Source: Phallus indusiatus
Taxonomy: Eukaryota > Basidiomycota > Agaricomycetes > Phallales > Phallaceae
Assembly (NCBI GenBank): GCA_027605045.1
Contig: JAQFWX010000004.1
Coordinates: forward strand, 2,676,683 to 2,740,682
Reading direction: 5' to 3'
Length of the DNA stretch: 64,000 nt
Shown: one piece after another, positions 59,156-64,000 of the stretch
Numbering within the stretch: the first letter of the stretch is position 1
Layout: the number at the start of each line of letters is the position of its first letter
Position numbers and translations under genes: made by a program
Notes under the pieces: generated by a model
The model's input: only the letters and a program-made list of their open reading frames with translations
Databases searched by the model: none
What the model was told of the DNA's origin: nothing

Positions 59156-61196
59156 ATGGATTCAAACTCATTAGGTTCACTCATTCAAGAATTTGAACTG
59201 TTTGAGAAAACACTCAGTCAAATCTATGCACTTAATTACTTCACGAGTAATATTTCCTGTAATGATTTTCACTGTAAATGTCTCATGTTTTTTTTTGCAG
59301 CTGCAGTATTCGCTCTATTGCTATATGATACCGTGTTGACTTTGTCTAAGGAGGTCTGTGTCACAGTTTTTGACCAACCGTCCGTCATTGTTTAATTTTT
59401 GAACTTCTATTTTCAGGTTGAGTTCATTTGGAGGTTGTTTCGATTTCTAATATGCTTCACTTCGTTTCTAATGAATGGCGTTTCCAGAAAACCATTTACT
59501 TTTTCAAAATTCTTGTATATCATGGCTCGATATTATGGGTTGTTGAGTTCAGGGTAAGATTGATATAAATATTTAAGTTATCACTTCCACTGCTAGTGTT
59601 GCTAATATCGGATCTAGGACTGTATTCTTCAGTAAACTTTCTTGTCATGTTATATCCTTTGTGAATGTTTGTTTATAATCCGATAGTGTCGGTCCTCACG
59701 GATAGGTCCTTGAGCGTAAGTCCATTCAATTATACATGTTTGCGTTTCCCAAGTCTCATCTCGCCCATTTAGAGGTAAACCTATAGATTTACTTATTGAA
59801 AAAGAACAACAACACATAGTTGACATCGTTAACTCTCTTAGCTGTCACTCTTTCTTGACGTGGTATTCTAGGTAACAACAGGTTTCAAAGTTTGAATCCC
59901 GTAACTGACGGATATCAAAATAACTAGTGTTGGGCCACAGGTCAATGAGATCATCGTTAACCTTATCCTTTTGCTACGGATTTATGCGCTATATGGTCGA
60001 AATAATAAATGTCAGTAAGAAATTGAATTTTATCTCCTTGAAATCTAATTTGAACGGCTTTATAGTATTATGTTTGATAGTACCCCTTTATCTAGGTGGG
60101 TCGTTAACAATACGGTAGCGCTGAAGCACTGACAATTTTTGGACCTGTCCATGCGAATATCTCCTGGTGTATCAGTTGAATCAGCGGTATATTTCATATA
60201 TCTTTTTGTTTCATGTTTCAACAACCCAACCAACGTACCCTCTATCCTCAGTTCGTTGTATATGGTGGCATCGAATCCGTTGTCACTGTGGACAAAAACC
60301 TGATCCCTTTCACAATCAATGTACCTATTCCTGGCTGTCTATTTTCTGTGGGCGAGCAGTTGTCATATAAAGTCACATTAGCCGCTTGGTGAGCTACTTT
60401 CTTTTTCAAGTTTGATATGAATGATCGTATAGATTGTGTCCAGGGTTCCCGCTTTAGTTCAAGCAAGTATGTACCAAATCAGAAATTAGAAAACTTACTA
60501 AGATTAACATTTATTTCTCACCAGCAATATTCTTTGGACTATCTGTGTATAAAGTGTTTGAGAAAACTATCACGATTCATCAGGATCTTTGGAATCTCAA
60601 ACAGGAGTTGAAACTCCCTGAGGTTATGAAGGTGATCTTTCTAGACGGGGTCATCTTCTATTTTGCGTGAGTCATATGTTGCTCTTTTGTGCCTACAATT
60701 TACTGACGCAATAATTAGAAACACAGGTGCGGTTTTATATAATAGATGTGTTACCGTGTAATTCCTACATTGTAATCTCACCGAAACTTTAGCTGTCATC
60801 GTACTGGGTATCATATTCCTTTTCCGAGAGCATAACCCTTTTGCAGGATTTTCAGCAATGTATGTTCAATTGTATACTGATAATTGTTTATGATTCGCTC
60901 ACCATCTATATATAGAATTGAACTTGTTGTCTATTCATTTTGTGTAAGCATTTGATCTCTCTAGCTAAGCTTGCGCCTCTGAGGCTGGCGTACATTCTTT
61001 CAGGGCTGTCATTTCATCCTACACTTGTATGAAATCGGGGGTCCGCAGCAACAATCGTATATGACGAATACCGATTTGGTTTTCAAAACGCAGGGACGCG
61101 TAATTGCCGCAGGTACTAGTACCGAACTTCGAGTCGAAACATCAGACATCAATCCTCCAAATCCTGCCACTGAGGGACAAATTTCAGAACCCTAAT
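59156..61196 (+). CDS. DUF6533 multi-pass membrane protein
   Basis: Start ATG 59156 (MDSNSLGSLIQEFELFEKT). AAVFALLLYDTVLTLSKE, then VEFIWR and a block ending YIMARYYGLLSSG form the DUF6533 N-terminal domain. Further exons give LLISDLGLYSSVNFLVMLY, VNEIIVNLILLLRIYALYG (the family LR-YALY motif), a loop with DKNLIPFTINVPIPGCLF, AIFFGLSVYKVFEKT, LPEVMKVIFLDGVIFYF, and a soluble C-terminus (LVFKTQGRVIAAGTSTEL). About seven helices, a layout resembling receptors, but the family function is unknown. Many small exons; some boundaries in 59560-60180 and 60680-60960 are uncertain. Confidence 0.78.
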
Positions 61197-61857
61197 TAAC
61201 TATAGAAACCAATAATTTATAAAGACATGCGACACTAGTCGAAAAGAGTTACTACCGTAATCTAGAATGTACAAAGTAACAGTAGAGAAATCTCGCGTCT
61301 CGGATTGAGCGAGTTCAAGAAACTGTCAACCACACGTAATACAACCAGCCTTCATCTTGTAAAAAAGAATGAATTTCTTTTGAATAAATCCAATGAATGA
61401 GTAACGCAGCGCAAGCCCAAAAGTCAAGCTATTAATCATTGAAGATCTTGTGCGATGCTGAAGTACTAGAGTAGCTTCATGTGTATTTTGGAGCGTGTAG
61501 ATTGATGTCTGTATAAAGTTGTTTTTTTTGTTTGTCTTGTCCAGTCGCTAAATTGCCCCTTTCCATATCTTTTCGAGAACAATTGAATTTGCGGACATTA
61601 CACATGTCCTTGAGTCCTACAACTCATTCCGTGTCCATAGAGGCAAATACACAATAACCTTGTTCATCTTCTAGTAGTCTATGACATACGACTCTCTGTC
61701 CTGAATGCAATAACATATATAAACCCCGTATGCGATTCACAGAGTTCCCATATCAAACACCCCGCTGAATCCAATTCATCGCGAGTCAAGAGACAAATTT
61801 CCTCTCATTTAAACACTTTTATAACCCTCTCTGTCGTATAACCCCTTTCTCTTCACA
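61197..61857. other. intergenic, no gene seen
   Basis: About 660 bp. A TATA-like run (ATATATAAA) near 61712 and a pyrimidine-rich leader precede the MYND gene. Confidence 0.4.
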
Positions 61858-62969
61858 ATGTCAAACATACCCCAGCCAGCAGATGCAGCGAATGCCGGGT
61901 CACTTCCAGTGAAATGCTGGAGGGCATCATGTCAAAAACCAGGAACCCTGTACTGCAGCGCGTGTAGCGATTCTGTCCCCAGATCGTATTATTGTGGCAC
62001 CCAATGTCAAAAAAGGGTATGTTTTCACTTTATTACACTCAGCTGTCATGTAATAAATTGGCAAATAGGATTGGAAAGATCACCAAATATACTGCGGCAG
62101 GTGAGTCTAACTAACTCATTTAGATACCAATCTGCCTCGTCAAATTAATGTATTTTCCCCAGACAAGTATATCATTTTGAAGTACAGATCATGGATCGCG
62201 AGATGCCGCTAAGTATACGGAACGTGCTCGTCCCTGCGTGGTGGAGCTTCAGACAATTCCACCAAGTCATACAATATATGTTTTTGCCCGTCCAAAACCA
62301 AACATTCCACAGCTTCCACTTCCTCAAACAATATCCAAATCTTGAAGCTGAATATATTCGCTTCGGGGATGGGGCGTTGTTACAGCTATATGATGGGGAA
62401 GGAGAAGGAGATTCTGCGGGGGGCAACCGTATCAATGAGAAAAACGTGGAGCTTTGGTATATTTTCGCTCTTGATGGCGAATATCGAGAGCGAGTCACGA
62501 TAAATGGAGTGCTAGCTCCATTGGTGTATTATTATGGCCTCGGCGTGAGTAAATTTTGCATGCACTTGCCACTGAGCTAAGTATTAACCGAATTTGACCA
62601 TCCAGGGTGATATTTGGACATGCAGAATATCATATTTGTCGACATCCTGGGCGCGGGACAATAGACCAGTCGTATGGCGGGGTTTTGGATGCGGTCCTAT
62701 AGAAGACTGTCATGAAACTGAGAAATGGATCGAAATCAAAGCAGCTTTCGCATCTCGGGCGCCAACTAGCGAACAGGTGGAGCTCATGGAATGGGTTAGA
62801 TCGATCACTGAACGTCCAAAGTAAATCACTATTTCGTTATCTCTTTGCACACTTTTAACTCACAGATACCCATGACAGCTTTAATCCGTACACAGAACCT
62901 GATCTGATGAAATTGAATAAAAAAGGACGTTGGGATGCTTATTTGAAAGGAGTCATTCCGAAGGACTGA
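61858..62969 (+). CDS. MYND zinc finger plus PRiA4-ORF3 (MM3350-like) domain protein
   Basis: Start ATG 61858. Residues 20-65 form a MYND finger: CWRASCQKPGTLYCSACSD, YYCGTQCQKR, then DWK-H and C from the next exons. After an intron comes the PRiA4-ORF3 domain, starting VQIMDREMPLSIRNVLVPAW and FRQFHQVIQYMF, with the aromatic FHSFHF, VTINGVLAPLVYYYG and a GDIWTCRISYL block corresponding to the Y-x-GD-W region. The last exon was joined at an acceptor ending CATGACAG because only that keeps the frame open (FNPYTEPDLMKLNKKGRW). In bacteria PRiA4-ORF3 proteins are plasmid- or IS-associated. The combination with MYND recurs in mushroom genomes. Function unknown. Confidence 0.82.
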
Positions 62970-63641
62970 TTGCTGAGAGGAGCATGTTAGCATTTTACTA
63001 TTGGTTGACATATAGATGTCATGTACCTTTTCGTCAAGGATATGAGTTTTCCAGCGAAGTTCATATAATTAGCTTCATAATATCATTGTCTTTTAGTTGT
63101 TGGGTGAGAATCATGAGATATACGTGGAATGCAATGTATCCCTCAAGGCCTCACCTTTCACGTTGCCACAAGAAGTGGAAATCGCTCATGATCAATGTTG
63201 ATGAATAGGACAAAGAAGCAAAGAAAATGTTGAAGAAATGATTTCATGGGCGTCTGCGTCACGAATCACGCACACGTCACGTTCGCATGTACTCGTCGAC
63301 GGCCACCGTTATGTAAACTAAGGAGTTCATAAGAGGCCTTGAGAATCACATTCAAAAGTCGCTGATTTCGCAAATTGTGGCCATGATACGGCTACGATCA
63401 CGAATTTTTGTTCACGATATTTCACCATTACCTTCAAGTTCGTCTTCATCAAAAAAAATATAGTCCCTAATCAGCAGGCGTAAAGATCCAATAACTTGAA
63501 ATCGATGCTAATGTAATTGGTAAGTGAGTAATAGTTACAGCTACGTACTGCTGCAAATAATTGTTTGTAAATAATAGCATGCCAATAAGTAGTAATTATT
63601 TTTTGAATAGTAAATTACATAAAGGAGAAACAGAAGCCAAA
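62970..63641. other. intergenic, no gene seen
   Basis: About 670 bp between two convergent genes. Nothing recognised. Confidence 0.4.
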
Positions 63642-64000
63642 TCAAATCTGCATCAAACTCTTTGACGAGCCATGCCACGCATCTTTCTCCTTTCTTAACC
63701 CTTTCTCGGCATACTTCCACCCCCACAGCAATGTCAAAGCAAACCAGCCCCATAATACGGCAGTAGAAAGAGCCACGTAAACCACTTCTGAAGCGACAAA
63801 CAATATCACGAATTGAAGGCCAGTTTGAATGAGAAACCCGATTGCAGGTAAAAGTGTCAGATCCATCAGGAGTTTGCGAAACAGAGGGGAGCTTTCCCAT
63901 CTTATGTTTAGTCGTTCGCGATAGGCTTGTCCCGCTCCTCCATCGCAGGCAGTAAGATCTTCGATTCTAAAACTCGTGAGAGGAAATCCCGCCGAGTTCT
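63642..64000 (-). CDS. multi-pass membrane protein, C-terminal part, cut by window end
   Basis: On the minus strand from the window edge: RIEDLTACDGGAGQAYRERL, then after a possible short junction WESSPLFRKLLMDLTLLPA, two hydrophobic helices (QFVILFVASEVVYVALS, VLWGWFALTLLWGWKY) and a charged tail ending at 63642. These match in order the last 115 residues of the gene at 45839-46947. It is therefore a paralogue in opposite orientation about 17 kb away. The 5' part lies outside the window. Confidence 0.75.
   Translation of the reverse strand, partial: NSAGFPLTSFRIEDLTACDGGAGQAYRERLNIRWESSPLFRKLLMDLTLLPAIGFLIQTGLQFVILFVASEVVYVALSTAVLWGWFALTLLWGWKYAEKGLRKEKDAWHGSSKSLMQI

Noticed and set aside
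1..64000. CRISPR array, operons, Shine-Dalgarno sites or riboswitches
   Set aside because: The intron-rich genes and eukaryotic families show this is fungal nuclear DNA; no regularly spaced repeats were seen.

Overview
The window is nuclear DNA from a filamentous basidiomycete, most likely an Agaricomycete. Genes are dense, on both strands, and cut by many short introns (about 50-70 nt) with GTRNGT-type donors. Several families are typical of or expanded in mushrooms: a DUF6593 protein, a DUF6533 multi-pass protein, a MYND plus PRiA4-ORF3 (MM3350-like) protein, a mushroom-type HNH nuclease, and two members of a multi-pass membrane family of unknown function. Gene models below were built by hand: I joined open frames at plausible splice sites and matched remembered family motifs. 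No search was run.

Layout. 0-3.1 kb: a DUF6593 protein, a retropepsin-like gene, and a divergent broken partial copy of it. 3.3-9.1 kb: a tyrosine phosphatase-like protein, ARL2, the ribosome-biogenesis factor SDA1 and a small acidic protein. 9.4-16.2 kb: a tail-anchored FHA protein (SLMAP/Far10/HAM-4 type) and, 47 bp away and divergent, eIF5B. 16.2-29.1 kb: a degenerating tandem segmental duplication carrying eIF5B, a C2H2-like zinc-finger gene and an HNH nuclease gene. Loss is reciprocal: upstream eIF5B is intact and its downstream copy is gutted, while the downstream zinc-finger and HNH genes are intact and their upstream copies broken. The upstream zinc-finger copy also holds an 862-bp foldback element with 301-bp perfect inverted repeats, each arm starting a tRNA-like Pol III unit. 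29-37.6 kb: a coiled-coil protein, an Mbp1-type APSES/ankyrin factor, mitoribosomal uL24m and an APC-family transporter whose first intron holds a predicted structured RNA. 37.7-44.1 kb: mitochondrial Xaa-Pro aminopeptidase (ICP55 type), MRT4 and deoxyhypusine hydroxylase. 45.8-57.1 kb: a multi-pass membrane protein, an sn1-specific diacylglycerol-lipase-like class 3 lipase, a Ser-rich GPI-type secreted protein, a small probably mitochondrial protein, an alpha/beta hydrolase and mitoribosomal uS7m. 59-64 kb: a DUF6533 protein, a MYND/PRiA4-ORF3 protein and the C-terminal end of a second multi-pass protein.

Functionally the window is rich in translation genes (SDA1, eIF5B, MRT4, deoxyhypusine hydroxylase, uL24m, uS7m) and mitochondrial genes (uL24m, uS7m, ICP55 type). 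Several sit in tight divergent pairs that probably share promoters. The accessory interest lies in the duplication, the foldback element, and the retropepsin gene with its inverted partial copy.
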